Assembly (NCBI GenBank): GCA_019163335.1
Contig: JAFLKM010000025.1
Location: 49,715 to 113,714, forward strand
Direction: 5' to 3'
Length of the DNA stretch: 64,000 nt
Origin: Desulfobulbaceae bacterium
Lineage (GTDB): Bacteria; Desulfobacterota; Desulfobulbia; Desulfobulbales; Desulfocapsaceae
The notes beneath the pieces are model-generated. The model was not told where the DNA came from, made no database searches, and worked only from the letters and a program-made list of their open reading frames with translations. The position numbers were made by a program, and so were the translations under genes. The first letter of the stretch is position 1, and every line of letters begins with the position of its first letter. Shown piece after piece: positions 27,101-36,579 of the stretch.

Positions 27101-28099
27101 ATGCGCCACATTGCTATTACGATGGGTTGCCCGGTTGGGATAGGGCCAGAAATAGTCCTGAGATTTTTTGATGAGCGGTCTTCCCTTGAATTTTGTCCTG
27201 TGGTTTTTGGGGATATGGGTGTTTTGCGACGTTGTGCTGATGAACTGAAGATTACATCGAAACTCGTCTCCTGGAAGCCTGGTACCTCTGTTGGAACAGG
27301 GCAGATCCCGGTCTTTGAACTCTCCCGTTTGCCCGCAAAAGATCTGATCTGGGGCCAGCCGACAATCGCTACCGGCAGGGCCATGGGTGAGTATATAGAA
27401 AAAGCGGTAAGCTTGATTCTCGCCGGCTCCTTTTCGGCGATGGTCACCTGCCCGATTTCTAAAGCCAGTCTCAATCGTGCTGGTTTTCCATATCCCGGTC
27501 ATACCGAAATGCTGGCCGCACTGACCGGGAGTGACAAATATGTGATGATGATGGCCGGCAGCAGATTGCGTGTTACCTTGGCCACCATTCATTGTCCCCT
27601 TGATTCAGTATCTGCCTTGCTCAATAAAACAGCGCTTTGTGATCTTATCCGGATAAGCAATGATGCCCTGTGCCGCGATTTCGGTATCGTTGCTCCGCGT
27701 ATTGCCGTTGCTGCCCTTAATCCTCACGCAGGCGAGGACTGCCTTTTTGGCAATGAAGAAGAAACGGTGATTCTGCCCGCCATTGAAGAAATGCAGCGAG
27801 AGGGAGTTCTGGTTCAGGGACCCTTTCCCCCTGATACCGTTTTCTTTAAGGCAGCGACAGGGATGTATGATGTGGTTATCTGTATGTACCATGATCAGGG
27901 GCTTATCCCGTTTAAGTTGCTGCATTTCAAGGATGGGGTCAATGTTACTCTGGGCCTTCCCATCATTCGGACCTCAGTTGATCATGGAACGGCTTATGAT
28001 ATCGCTGGTTGTGGGGTGGCCGATCCGGCAAGCCTGACAGCTGCCGTTGATCTGGCTGTCTTGATCGCTGGAAACCGGAAAGTCGTGGAAGGATATTAG
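27101..28099 (+). CDS. pdxA: 4-hydroxythreonine-4-phosphate dehydrogenase PdxA
   Basis: A 332-residue NAD-dependent, metal-requiring enzyme of pyridoxal 5'-phosphate synthesis. It opens HIAITMGCPVGIGPEIVLRF. The metal-binding His lies in YPGHTEMLA, and further landmarks are LNPHAGEDCLFGNEE and YHDQGLIPFK, followed by GLPIIRTSVDHGTAYDIAG. Length is normal. It is separated by 194 bases from yraN; that gap shows no gene or RNA. Confidence 0.94.
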   Translation: MRHIAITMGCPVGIGPEIVLRFFDERSSLEFCPVVFGDMGVLRRCADELKITSKLVSWKPGTSVGTGQIPVFELSRLPAKDLIWGQPTIATGRAMGEYIEKAVSLILAGSFSAMVTCPISKASLNRAGFPYPGHTEMLAALTGSDKYVMMMAGSRLRVTLATIHCPLDSVSALLNKTALCDLIRISNDALCRDFGIVAPRIAVAALNPHAGEDCLFGNEEETVILPAIEEMQREGVLVQGPFPPDTVFFKAATGMYDVVICMYHDQGLIPFKLLHFKDGVNVTLGLPIIRTSVDHGTAYDIAGCGVADPASLTAAVDLAVLIAGNRKVVEGY

Positions 28100-28346
28100 C
28101 GATTGTCAGTCTTGATTACCCTGTAACTCTGTAGCCATTTTTTTGTGAATTTCTTACCTTTGAGTGGGAACTCTTCTGTTCTGAATCATTGAAATGCACT
28201 ATGTTTATCAAAGGTAACTTTAAAATTGTGTACGAAGCCGTAGCGAAATGATTATAAGAAAAATAAGCTGGTTAGGTGCGGCTTTTTTCAAAGCGTCAGC
28301 CGGGTTCTTTCATTAAAAAGCAACATTTACGACTGTCTATTGGCAA

Positions 28347-29204
28347 ATGAAGAGATCAAAGAAGGGCTTGCTTATTGTCTTTGAAGGGATTGACGGCACA
28401 GGGAAGTCAACCCAGATGTCGCTTCTGGCCACAGCTTTAAGACATCAGGGGTTTGAGGTTCTCGAAACCAGAGAGCCCACCATGGGGAAATTCGGCCAAC
28501 AGATCAGAGCGCTTTATAATAATCGAAATGGGGTGACGCCTGAACAGGAGCTTGAGCTCTTTCTTGCAGACCGGCGTGAGCATGTGCAGAATCTTTTGAT
28601 GCCAGCCCTTATGGAAGGGAAGATAGTCCTCTGTGATCGCTATTTTCTTTCCACCGCTGCATATCAAGGCTGTCTTGGTGATACTGGTCGCTCTTCCACC
28701 ATCCCTGGTTCGAGCGACACTCATCCATCCCTGGCGTCCGGTCACTCCTCTACCATTCCTGGTTCGATCGACACTCAGACATCCCTGGCTTTCGGTCACT
28801 CCTCTACCATCCCTGGTTCGAGCGACACTCATCCATCCCTGGCGTCCGGTCACTCCTCTACCATTCCTGGTTCGATCGACACTCAGCCTTGCCTGGCTTA
28901 CCGTTACACACCGGAGGAGATTATTGATAAAAATAGTTTTGCCCCGGCTCCTGATCTTGCGCTGCTGTTTTATCTCTCCCCGCAAGTAGGTATTCAACGG
29001 ATTACTACAGGACGTGGCGATATCCTTAACGACTTTGAACATGAGGCTGCTTTGGTGAGGGTTGCGGCGATTTTTGAAAGTCTCAATCTTCCCTATATTC
29101 ATCGCATCGATGCCTCCGGTTCCATTGATTCTGTCAGTCAGTCGGTGCTGAAGGCCGTTCGTCCTCTTCTTTTGCCACTTGATCGATCTAAGGAGACATC
29201 ATGA
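28347..29204 (+). CDS. tmk: Thymidylate kinase with in-frame tandem repeat insertion
   Basis: dTMP kinase, needed for dTTP synthesis. The P-loop FEGIDGTGKST is at residues 12-22, the DRYFLSTAAYQG motif at 97-108, and FAPAPDLALLFYL follows the insertion. A usual Tmk is 200-215 residues; this one has 285 because four 18-residue units (residues 114-185) lie between AYQG and YTPEEI. The insertion point corresponds to a surface loop in known Tmk structures. Removing it leaves a normal-length, fully conserved enzyme, so the gene is probably functional. It overlaps the next gene by 4 bases. Confidence 0.93.
   Translation: MKRSKKGLLIVFEGIDGTGKSTQMSLLATALRHQGFEVLETREPTMGKFGQQIRALYNNRNGVTPEQELELFLADRREHVQNLLMPALMEGKIVLCDRYFLSTAAYQGCLGDTGRSSTIPGSSDTHPSLASGHSSTIPGSIDTQTSLAFGHSSTIPGSSDTHPSLASGHSSTIPGSIDTQPCLAYRYTPEEIIDKNSFAPAPDLALLFYLSPQVGIQRITTGRGDILNDFEHEAALVRVAAIFESLNLPYIHRIDASGSIDSVSQSVLKAVRPLLLPLDRSKETS
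28686..28901 (+). repeat. Four tandem 54-bp units inside tmk
   Basis: Units start at 28686, 28740, 28794 and 28848, each exactly 54 bp. Units 1 and 3 are nearly identical, as are 2 and 4, so the array looks like a duplicated 108-bp pair. Each unit carries CCATCCCTGG-like and TGGTTCGA[GT]CGAC sequences; TCGATCGA in units 2 and 4 is palindromic. The 54-bp length keeps the reading frame (18 residues, roughly HSSTIPGSxDTxxSLAxG). At least three frames across both strands remain open. Confidence 0.95.
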
Positions 29205-30946
29205 GCGGTAGAAAATCCCTCACCAGTTCCTTCCCTTTCCTTATCCTGATCATCTTCACTCTTCAGCTATTGTTGACAAGCTGTGCAGATAAAACAGTGT
29301 CTTCTGTTTCTGCTACCTCACCGGTCGCATCATCCGTAGCCGCAACCGATGAAAAAAGAGATTTGTCCTGTTCTTATTTTTATTTTCTCTGGGGGACGCA
29401 TGCCGAGAGCAATAAAAAATACAGCGAAGCGCAAGAGGCCTATGAGAAGGCGCTTATCTGTGATCCCGATGCTGATTATGTCCTCAAGAAACTTCCCATA
29501 CTGCTTCTTAAAATGGGCAAACAGCATACGGCAGCGCAATGGCTCAGGGATGCCATTGAGAAAAATCCTAATGATATCGACAGTCAATTGCTGCTTGCCC
29601 GCCTCGATGTTAATTTTGGAGACCTGGATGGAGCAATCAAAATTTATGAAAAAATTCTTGAGCTGGCCCCCGACAATACCACTGTAAGGCTTCGCTTGGG
29701 GTATCTATACAGCCAGCAGGGGCGGTATAAGGAAGGAGAAGAGACCATTAAGGTACTTTTGCTCAAGGATCCTGATTCATATTTTGCGTTGCTCTACCTT
29801 GCCAGGCTTGCTGTCCAGTCTGCTGATTATGAAAGTGCTGCTGCCTTTTATGAAAAGATCCTGCCCCTTCACTGGTCGCCAGAGTTGGTTTTTGAAATGG
29901 CTGAATTTTATGGAAAAAGTGATCAGTATAAGCGAGTTGAAGAACTTTATGCCTCTGTCCTGAAAAAAGAACCTGAGAATGAGCAGGCGGCCTTGGGGCG
30001 TGTTCATGCCCTCTTGCTCAGTGATCAGGGGAAAGAGGCCTTGGAAGAACTTTCCAGAATTCGACGGTTCAGCAAGAATACTACCAACATTGATCTTATT
30101 ACCAGCAGGGTTCTGATCCGGATGCGGAAGTTCAATAAGGCCAATACCTTGCTCGAAAAAGTTCTGGCCCGGGAAGAATCCTCTGCTGCCAGATACATGC
30201 TGGCGGTAATTCGCTATGAGGCGAACAAAAAAGAGGCGGCCCTTGCCCATTTGAGAAAAATCACCCATGGTGATGTTGAGTTTGAAGATAGCATTGCCCT
30301 CCGAACCAGGATATTGAGCGAATTGAACAGGGCTCCGGAAGCCATGATTGTTCTGCAAAAATTAATTGATAAGTCCGATCGTCGTCAACCTCAGTATTAC
30401 GTGCTTCTCGCGGGGCTTTATGTGAACAGTAAAGAGACTGTTGCGGCAAATGAAATCCTGACTAAAGGTATTGAGTTGTATCCGGATAATGTACCTCTGC
30501 TCTTTGCCTATGGTCTTCTGCTGGAGCAGGAAAAAAAACAGGATGAGGCCATCGCCAGTATGCAAAAAATCGTTGCCTTGCAGCCTGATCATGTTGAGGC
30601 CTTAAATTATCTTGGCTATACTTGGGCCGAAAACAACGTGCATCTTGAGAAAGCCCTGGAATACATCCACAAGGCCCTGAGTCTAAAACCTGACAATGGC
30701 TTTATCCTTGACAGTTTGGGCTGGGTCTATTTCCGGATGGGAGATCTGGAAAAGGCCAGGGTTGAAATGGAGCATGCCATCGCCCTTGAGCCTGGAGATC
30801 CCAATATCCATGAACATCTGGGAGATATTTATCTGGCCTCCGGGCAAAAGGAGAAAGCGCGGAATGCCTGGCGCAAGGCCAAAGAATTGTTCAAGGAAGA
30901 AGAGAAGAAAGAAAGGATGCAGCAAAAGATTGATGAGAGCAGATAG
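29201..30946 (+). CDS. TPR-repeat outer-membrane lipoprotein
   Basis: A 581-residue lipoprotein with lipobox LLTSC (Cys28) after a hydrophobic signal. The rest is an array of about a dozen tetratricopeptide repeats, for instance KYSEAQEAYEKALICDPDAD and DLDGAIKIYEKILELAPDN, ending in NIHEHLGDIYLASGQKEKAR. TPR lipoproteins scaffold envelope complexes; no partner is evident. The start overlaps tmk by 4 bases (ATGA), and the stop adjoins the next lipoprotein gene, so the two may act together. Confidence 0.88.
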   Translation: MSGRKSLTSSFPFLILIIFTLQLLLTSCADKTVSSVSATSPVASSVAATDEKRDLSCSYFYFLWGTHAESNKKYSEAQEAYEKALICDPDADYVLKKLPILLLKMGKQHTAAQWLRDAIEKNPNDIDSQLLLARLDVNFGDLDGAIKIYEKILELAPDNTTVRLRLGYLYSQQGRYKEGEETIKVLLLKDPDSYFALLYLARLAVQSADYESAAAFYEKILPLHWSPELVFEMAEFYGKSDQYKRVEELYASVLKKEPENEQAALGRVHALLLSDQGKEALEELSRIRRFSKNTTNIDLITSRVLIRMRKFNKANTLLEKVLAREESSAARYMLAVIRYEANKKEAALAHLRKITHGDVEFEDSIALRTRILSELNRAPEAMIVLQKLIDKSDRRQPQYYVLLAGLYVNSKETVAANEILTKGIELYPDNVPLLFAYGLLLEQEKKQDEAIASMQKIVALQPDHVEALNYLGYTWAENNVHLEKALEYIHKALSLKPDNGFILDSLGWVYFRMGDLEKARVEMEHAIALEPGDPNIHEHLGDIYLASGQKEKARNAWRKAKELFKEEEKKERMQQKIDESR

Positions 30947-30950
30947 CGGG

Positions 30951-31823
30951 ATGGGGATAGCCTGGAAAATATGGGAAGGGCAGAAGAGACTCGGGCCCTT
31001 GTCCTTGCTGCTTCCCCTATTAATAGTCCTTCTGGCCGGGTGTGCGGGGAAACCCTGGACAACCCCGGTGACGGATCAGGAAGGCTTGCATGTTCGGCAG
31101 ATCTTTGAGGAAATCCAGCAGCGGGATGCCTTCTGTTTCTGTTGTATGGATGCGAAGGTAAGCTTTTTCTGGGATGGTCCGGGCGAAGATCGATCCATCA
31201 GTGGTTTTCTACAGTTGATGCTGCCTTCGTCCGTTAAATTTGTGGTCACCAATCCTTTGGGGCAGCCCCTTTACGCCATGGTCAGTAATGGCCACGACTT
31301 CCAGTCCATCAATACCGTTTTACGTCAGCATACCAATGGCGAAATCAGCGCCTTAATGCGAGAGTACAGCATCCCTGCACCGCTGCTCTCCGACGATTGG
31401 GGATACTGGCTGATGGGACGACTCCATGAGCAGGGGGCAAGTATTGAAGCCATCCGGCAGGATGAAGCCGGTCGAGGTGTCTGGATCACCATGCGTTACC
31501 CGGCTGAGGAAGCCCTGGCCCAAAGTCATCTCCTCCTGCAACTGGAGACAAACAAACTGCTCACCCGTATTCTTGTCGATCAGCAGGGAAAAACCATCGC
31601 CAACCTTTCGTATGAGTATGGGGCAGCACAAAGGGATTGTGTCCCCGTCAGCAGGCTTACCATCACTGAGCTGCCCTATGGGTCAAGGCTGAGGGTTGAA
31701 TTTGCCGAGGTCCTGACGGAGCAAGTCTTTTCTCCTGCCAGGTTTCGTTTGAAAGTTCCCCCAGGCTATGAGGTTCAGGTCCTGGCAGGAGACAGGAACG
31801 GCGGAAGCGAGAGAGAGGATTGA
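30951..31823 (+). CDS. Lipoprotein, possibly LolB/LolA-fold related
   Basis: About 290 residues with lipobox LLAGC (Cys31). The mature part has a beta-rich pattern (FFWDGPGEDRSISGFLQLMLPSSVKFVVTNPLG) reminiscent of LolB-like outer-membrane lipoproteins, but similarity is weak and no family is claimed firmly. ATG 30951 gives a standard signal peptide; ATG 30933 would overlap the TPR gene by 14 bases. It is probably co-transcribed with the TPR lipoprotein. Confidence 0.7.
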   Translation: MGIAWKIWEGQKRLGPLSLLLPLLIVLLAGCAGKPWTTPVTDQEGLHVRQIFEEIQQRDAFCFCCMDAKVSFFWDGPGEDRSISGFLQLMLPSSVKFVVTNPLGQPLYAMVSNGHDFQSINTVLRQHTNGEISALMREYSIPAPLLSDDWGYWLMGRLHEQGASIEAIRQDEAGRGVWITMRYPAEEALAQSHLLLQLETNKLLTRILVDQQGKTIANLSYEYGAAQRDCVPVSRLTITELPYGSRLRVEFAEVLTEQVFSPARFRLKVPPGYEVQVLAGDRNGGSERED

Positions 31824-31974
31824 TAGGTCTTCTCTTGGAATAGTCACATTTCTTTTGTTCATGTTTTCGCTGCTTCCCATCCTGCCCCCGATCCTCCACC
31901 AATCTTAGCACGCACCCTCTCCTTCCCTTGTTTGTCTAGACCTCTATATCTTGAGGAAGCAGGCAGGAATTTCC

Positions 31975-32730
31975 TCACTGGTTGTTAAGGATTGACTGCA
32001 CTGTTTTCTCGCCAATTTTTCGGGTGAAGATTGCCTCGAGGAGCGGAGCAATCTTTTCCATTTCCCCTTCAAGCAGTAAAAAACCAGGTAAAGGTTTTGC
32101 CTTGACGATGTGGGCGCGGGCCTGATCGGCAAAAGTTGGTGGGAGCAGTGGCGCGTATTGTCTGTTTTCCTGCAAATCAGAAAGGGCTGCGAGGACATCG
32201 AGCATGTTGCCCCAATACTCTCGCTGTCCCAGATGTTCAATGATCTGCGTGACAGCCGTGCATGCCGAGAGGTAATATTCGGGTAACAGAGCGGAGGATC
32301 CGGAAAAGCAGCGTTGCTCGGAGGCAAAACACCGACAGGCAAATGGGCGGGCCTCATAGATCATGCAGCAATTATTTTCCAGAAAAGGGCAGGGAGCGGG
32401 GTTGCCGTATTGTTCGGGCAGGATTTCTTCGCCCTGCAGACAGGCTCCGGCAAAGTCGTTGGTGGTCATCACCGGCCGCCTTGTCTCCCCCTTCTCGAGG
32501 AGACGTTCGGCAAGCCACGATTCCCGCTGGCTGTCGTGAATCAGGCGATGAATGACTTCCCCCTCAACGGCCGTAACTGTGACGTTCTGGGTGCAACAGG
32601 CCGAGCAGTGTTTTTCACAGGCGAAGGGAAGAGCGCTCGACCATTCGCCAAAAATCTCATAAATACTTTGAAGAATATCTTCTTTTAATGGTGGCATATA
32701 TTTTAGATCTCCAATTCGGTAATGATTCAT
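31975..32730 (-). CDS. YkgJ-family cysteine-cluster protein
   Basis: A 251-residue protein with paired Cys motifs CEKHCSACCTQ (about residues 39-49) and CPFLENNCCMIYEARPFACR (about 117-136). These form the YkgJ-type Zn/Fe-chelating core, which is widespread but of unknown function. The tail may be an unrelated helical domain. No neighbour explains its role; the upstream AMIN gene is 64 bases away on the same strand. Confidence 0.8.
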   Translation of the reverse strand: MNHYRIGDLKYMPPLKEDILQSIYEIFGEWSSALPFACEKHCSACCTQNVTVTAVEGEVIHRLIHDSQRESWLAERLLEKGETRRPVMTTNDFAGACLQGEEILPEQYGNPAPCPFLENNCCMIYEARPFACRCFASEQRCFSGSSALLPEYYLSACTAVTQIIEHLGQREYWGNMLDVLAALSDLQENRQYAPLLPPTFADQARAHIVKAKPLPGFLLLEGEMEKIAPLLEAIFTRKIGEKTVQSILNNQ

Positions 32731-32794
32731 AATGTGTTGATCTGGAAGCAGGAAGACAGTCTTTTTCGTAATTCCAACTATCTCCCTGGGTTCT

Positions 32795-33805
32795 TCATGG
32801 CTTGTTTTTTTTCAAAGGCGGACCATTAGAAGGTTTTACCAAAAGGATGTATAACGATTCCTCCTTAAAAAATATTTGTTCCAGATCATAATGGCGATTG
32901 GGAACAAGCTCGAGAATAAGCCTGATGGGGGAAGCATTCCCGTTTTTTTCCACTCGTACCTGTTGAATAAATTGCCCTTGTGTCTGGATAAGCGCTGGTA
33001 TCGTATCCGCGAGTGTGGCGTTGGTGAAATCACAGATGACCCTCGGTATTCCCTCTTCAATTCCAATGACCATGGGCGGCTGGAAATTATTCACTGTAAA
33101 CAGGATCTTTTCCTCTTTGCCGAGGTGATTCTCAAAAGAAATGGACTGGATTGCTACCGGTAGTGAAGACGGAGAAACAGCAGGACTCTTTTCAGTGTCA
33201 ACCGGAGAGATTGCGTGCTCCGGCTCAATGCTGATTTCCTTTGTCACTGCCGATGGAACCGCCTCTGCTGTCTCGGTTGGAGGTGTAACATCAACAGGTG
33301 CCTTTACAGTGTCTTGCAGCTTTCCCTTTTTCTCCTGGTCTTCCTGAAGAGCATGTTTTTTTTCGCCATGCTGCTGGATCCGGATAACCGTAATGCGCAA
33401 GGTATTCTCTTGAGCATCAAAATTCTGTGAAAAATCGTACTCACCGGCAGGAGCAAGATCAAGGACGACCCTGGTCTTGCGCTGCTTCTCTGTATGCAAC
33501 CCCGTTCTGATCGACGTGATCAGCTTTCCGCTGCTGTTGATCAGCCCTTTGATGGATGGGGCAGTGCTGGTGTCGTAGAAATCGAAAATGATTTTCGGTG
33601 TGTTCCCTTTAACGGGAAAGATTTTTGGAGTATGCGGGCCATTCATCTTGAAGGTGACAGTCTCTTCTGTGTCACTTTTCTGCTCAAAGCGAATCTCTTC
33701 CAGGAGGGCATCATCATTTTCGGCACAGTGGAGAGGCGTTGAGAAGAGAGAGAAAAGAACAGCAAAGATGCAGAGAAAAGGTGGAACCAGTCTTGTGCGG
33801 AACAT
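32795..33805 (-). CDS. AMIN-domain periplasmic protein
   Basis: A 336-residue exported protein with a signal peptide (residues 1-28, ending LHCAEN). It has two AMIN domains of about 110 residues, one near 38-150 and one near 218-330. Both repeat the strand pattern KIIFDFYD / RVICDFTN and TRVVLDLAP / IRLILELVP. The Pro/Thr/Val-rich linker between them (residues about 165-215) is low complexity. AMIN domains bind peptidoglycan or septal sites in AmiC-type and secretin-associated proteins. No catalytic domain is attached. Confidence 0.82.
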   Translation of the reverse strand: MFRTRLVPPFLCIFAVLFSLFSTPLHCAENDDALLEEIRFEQKSDTEETVTFKMNGPHTPKIFPVKGNTPKIIFDFYDTSTAPSIKGLINSSGKLITSIRTGLHTEKQRKTRVVLDLAPAGEYDFSQNFDAQENTLRITVIRIQQHGEKKHALQEDQEKKGKLQDTVKAPVDVTPPTETAEAVPSAVTKEISIEPEHAISPVDTEKSPAVSPSSLPVAIQSISFENHLGKEEKILFTVNNFQPPMVIGIEEGIPRVICDFTNATLADTIPALIQTQGQFIQQVRVEKNGNASPIRLILELVPNRHYDLEQIFFKEESLYILLVKPSNGPPLKKNKP

Positions 33806-34011
33806 GTCAATACCCGATTGAAAAAGATAACGTGCTATTTTGATTCAAATAAAATCATGCTGCTGTGTCAGTACCTGAACAATCCTTGTAAATTCAGGCT
33901 ATTTCCGGTACATCTGCGGTTCAAATTACAGACATTGGAGACGGATGGCAATCTTGTTGTCTCTGTGGGTGTCATAAACTATGGTCTCAATTATTTCTCG
34001 ATAACTTACCC

Positions 34012-36579
34012 ATGCAAGCAAAAATAGAAAGAAACAAACTGCTCCCCTTTGTTACCCGGCCAGGGCGTTATCTGGGACATGAACATAATGCGACGGTCAA
34101 AGACTGGGAGGAAGCACAGGTTCGCTGCGTTCTTATCTTTCCCGACCTCTATGAAATCGGTATGTCCCACCAGGGATTGCAGATACTCTACCATATCTTC
34201 AATGGCCAGGACAAGGTGCTGGCGGAGCGTTGTTACTGCCCGGATCGTGATATGGAAAAGTTATTGCTGGAAAATCATGCTGTTCTAACTTCTCTGGAAT
34301 CAGATCATCCCCTGACGGATTTTGATCTCATCGGGATAACTCTGCCCTATGAGCTGTGCTACAGCAATATCGTCACTATCCTCAAGCTTGCCGGGATTCC
34401 GCTCCGGGCCAAAGACCGAGATGAATCCTGGCCGTTAATCATAGCCGGAGGTTCCTGTTCGATGAATCCCGAGCCGGTGGCTGATTTTTTTGATGCGATC
34501 CTGCTGGGCGATGGTGAAGAGGCGATTCTTGAGATCACCGCCCTGATCAATGACGGTAAAATAAACGACCTTCCCAAGGCAGAGCTGTTAATCCAACTCT
34601 CCGCCATCAAGGGGCTGTATATCCCCTCTTTTTTTGAGCCACGGTACACGGAAGAGGGAACAATTCAGGAAATTTGTGCCCTGAACAAGGAAGCGCCTTT
34701 TGTGCAGCGCAGAATTGTTTCCGATCTGTCCTCCATTGAACACCTGAAACGTCCGCTTGTCCCCAACGCCAAGATCGTCCATGACCGCCTGGGGGTGGAG
34801 ATAGCCCGGGGCTGTACGCGGGGATGTCGTTTCTGTCAGGCCGGAATCATTTATCGTCCGGTGCGGGAGCGCAGCCCGGAGCAGATCCTCGAGATAGCCC
34901 GCTGCGGGCTTGGCGACAGCGGCTTTGATGAGCTGGCACTGCTGTCATTATCCACCGGGGACTATTCCTGCATCGAACCGCTTATGACCCAACTGATGGA
35001 TAATTTTGCCGACGATTACGTCTCCATCTCCATGCCCTCGATGCGGGTAGGAACTTTGACCGAGACCCTTATGGATCAGATCAAACGGGTTCGGAAAACC
35101 GGATTTACTCTGGCGCCGGAGGCCGGCAGTGAGCGCTTGCGTCGGGTTATCAATAAGGGCATCACCGAGGAAGATCTGTTGACTACCTGTCGAGATGCCT
35201 TTCGTCTGGGCTGGAAGGTGATGAAGTTCTATTTTATGATCGGCCTGCCCACCGAAACCATGGAGGATATTGACGCCATTGTCGATCTGGCGCTGAAGGC
35301 CAAGCGGGAAGGTGACAGGGACGGGCGCGGCCGCCGCCAGATTAATATCAGTGTCGGCACCTTTGTACCCAAACCGCACACTCCTTTTCAGTGGGAACAA
35401 CAGATAGGGATTGATGAGAGCCGCGAAAAAATCAGGCGGATCAAAGAAGCCCTGCCTCGCAGTGGGATCAATTTGAAATACCATGATCCGGAGCAGAGTT
35501 TTCTGGAGGGGGTGTTTTCCCGGGGAGACCGCCGGTTAGCCGGACTCCTGGAAACGGCATGGAATGGTGGGGCGCGTCTGGATGCCTGGTCGGATCATTT
35601 TGATCTGAGTATCTGGCGAAAGGCGGGGGAGGAGTGTGGTCTTCCTCTGGAAGGTTTCCTGCGCCGGCGCACGGCCGATGAGATCCTTCCCTGGCAACAT
35701 CTGCACAGTGGCGTTGAGGACAGCTTTCTTACGGGTGAGCTGGCCAAGGCCCTTGTCGAATCCTATACTCCGGACTGCCGGTATCATGGCTGTCAACAGT
35801 GCGGCCTTTGCGATTTTAAAGAGATCAAGCCGATTGTCCAGGCTCAGAAAAAAGAGAAACAACAGATATGCTCAACGGAACCTCCTGCCGCAGAGATGGC
35901 GCCTGAGAGCCCGGTTGTCGCTGCGGTTGGTCATTTTAAATATATGGTCACCTACGCCTGCACCGGAGATGTCAGTTTTCTTGGCCATCTTGAGATGCTG
36001 CAGTTAGTCTTTCGGGCGCTGCGCCGGGCCGGCATCACCACCAATTTTTCTGAAGGATTCAACCCCTCGCCCAAAATCTCCTTTGGCCTGGCCCTGCCGG
36101 TTGGGACTGAAAGCCTGGATGAATATTTTATCATGGATCTTCCCGCCCCCCTCAAATCATCCATGGATCCCGTGGCCCTGCTCAACCGGCAACTCCCGCC
36201 AGGTCTTACGGTGCAGTCGGTGGCACTGCATTCGGGGAAAATCCCTCAGTTTCTGCAAAGCAGCTATACCATCACCTGCCCGCGCCCTCTTTTATCAGAG
36301 GAGGTTGCACGCCTCCATGATTTTCTGAGCCAGGATCAATTTCCGTTGACCCGTACCCGCAAAGGGAAGAGTACGATCCTTGATATTCGTCCCTTAGTAA
36401 CATCCATTGTTCACGACAGCGAAAATACCATTAAGCTGGAAACCCTTTACAGTAGCGGCGCACCGGGGGTTAAGCCCATTGAGATACTGACCCGGGTTCT
36501 TGCAATGGATGCGAAAACAGCCGCCACCAGCAGAATTGTTAAAACTGCCTGGCGCAGTATGGAGGAGACAAAGGGTTGA
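34012..36579 (+). CDS. B12-binding-type radical SAM protein fused to DUF2344 domain (TIGR03960/TIGR03936-like)
   Basis: An 855-residue two-part protein. The first 600 residues form a radical SAM enzyme with motif ARGCTRGCRFCQAG (about residues 264-277). The N-terminal B12-binding-like section contains DLYEIGMSHQGLQILYH. A Cys cluster CRYHGCQQCGLCDF follows. The C-terminal 220 residues are DUF2344 (FLGHLEMLQLVFRALRRAG; FSEGFNPSPKISFGLALPVG). Both parts are separate proteins in some species. The reaction is unknown; a tRNA or RNA-modification role has been suggested for related enzymes. It overlaps the next gene by four bases. Confidence 0.88.
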   Translation: MQAKIERNKLLPFVTRPGRYLGHEHNATVKDWEEAQVRCVLIFPDLYEIGMSHQGLQILYHIFNGQDKVLAERCYCPDRDMEKLLLENHAVLTSLESDHPLTDFDLIGITLPYELCYSNIVTILKLAGIPLRAKDRDESWPLIIAGGSCSMNPEPVADFFDAILLGDGEEAILEITALINDGKINDLPKAELLIQLSAIKGLYIPSFFEPRYTEEGTIQEICALNKEAPFVQRRIVSDLSSIEHLKRPLVPNAKIVHDRLGVEIARGCTRGCRFCQAGIIYRPVRERSPEQILEIARCGLGDSGFDELALLSLSTGDYSCIEPLMTQLMDNFADDYVSISMPSMRVGTLTETLMDQIKRVRKTGFTLAPEAGSERLRRVINKGITEEDLLTTCRDAFRLGWKVMKFYFMIGLPTETMEDIDAIVDLALKAKREGDRDGRGRRQINISVGTFVPKPHTPFQWEQQIGIDESREKIRRIKEALPRSGINLKYHDPEQSFLEGVFSRGDRRLAGLLETAWNGGARLDAWSDHFDLSIWRKAGEECGLPLEGFLRRRTADEILPWQHLHSGVEDSFLTGELAKALVESYTPDCRYHGCQQCGLCDFKEIKPIVQAQKKEKQQICSTEPPAAEMAPESPVVAAVGHFKYMVTYACTGDVSFLGHLEMLQLVFRALRRAGITTNFSEGFNPSPKISFGLALPVGTESLDEYFIMDLPAPLKSSMDPVALLNRQLPPGLTVQSVALHSGKIPQFLQSSYTITCPRPLLSEEVARLHDFLSQDQFPLTRTRKGKSTILDIRPLVTSIVHDSENTIKLETLYSSGAPGVKPIEILTRVLAMDAKTAATSRIVKTAWRSMEETKG

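Noticed and set aside
26863..27171. 102-codon plus frame between yraN and pdxA
   Set aside because: It overlaps both real genes out of frame and has no ribosome site or recognisable sequence.
28686..28901. CRISPR-like regular repeats
   Set aside because: The units are contiguous 54-bp tandem copies without unique spacers and lie inside a coding gene; this is a tandem repeat, not CRISPR.
28437..29102. Minus-strand frame of 221 codons across tmk
   Set aside because: It depends on the repeat array being open in several frames and covers conserved Tmk sequence on the other strand; no domain of its own.
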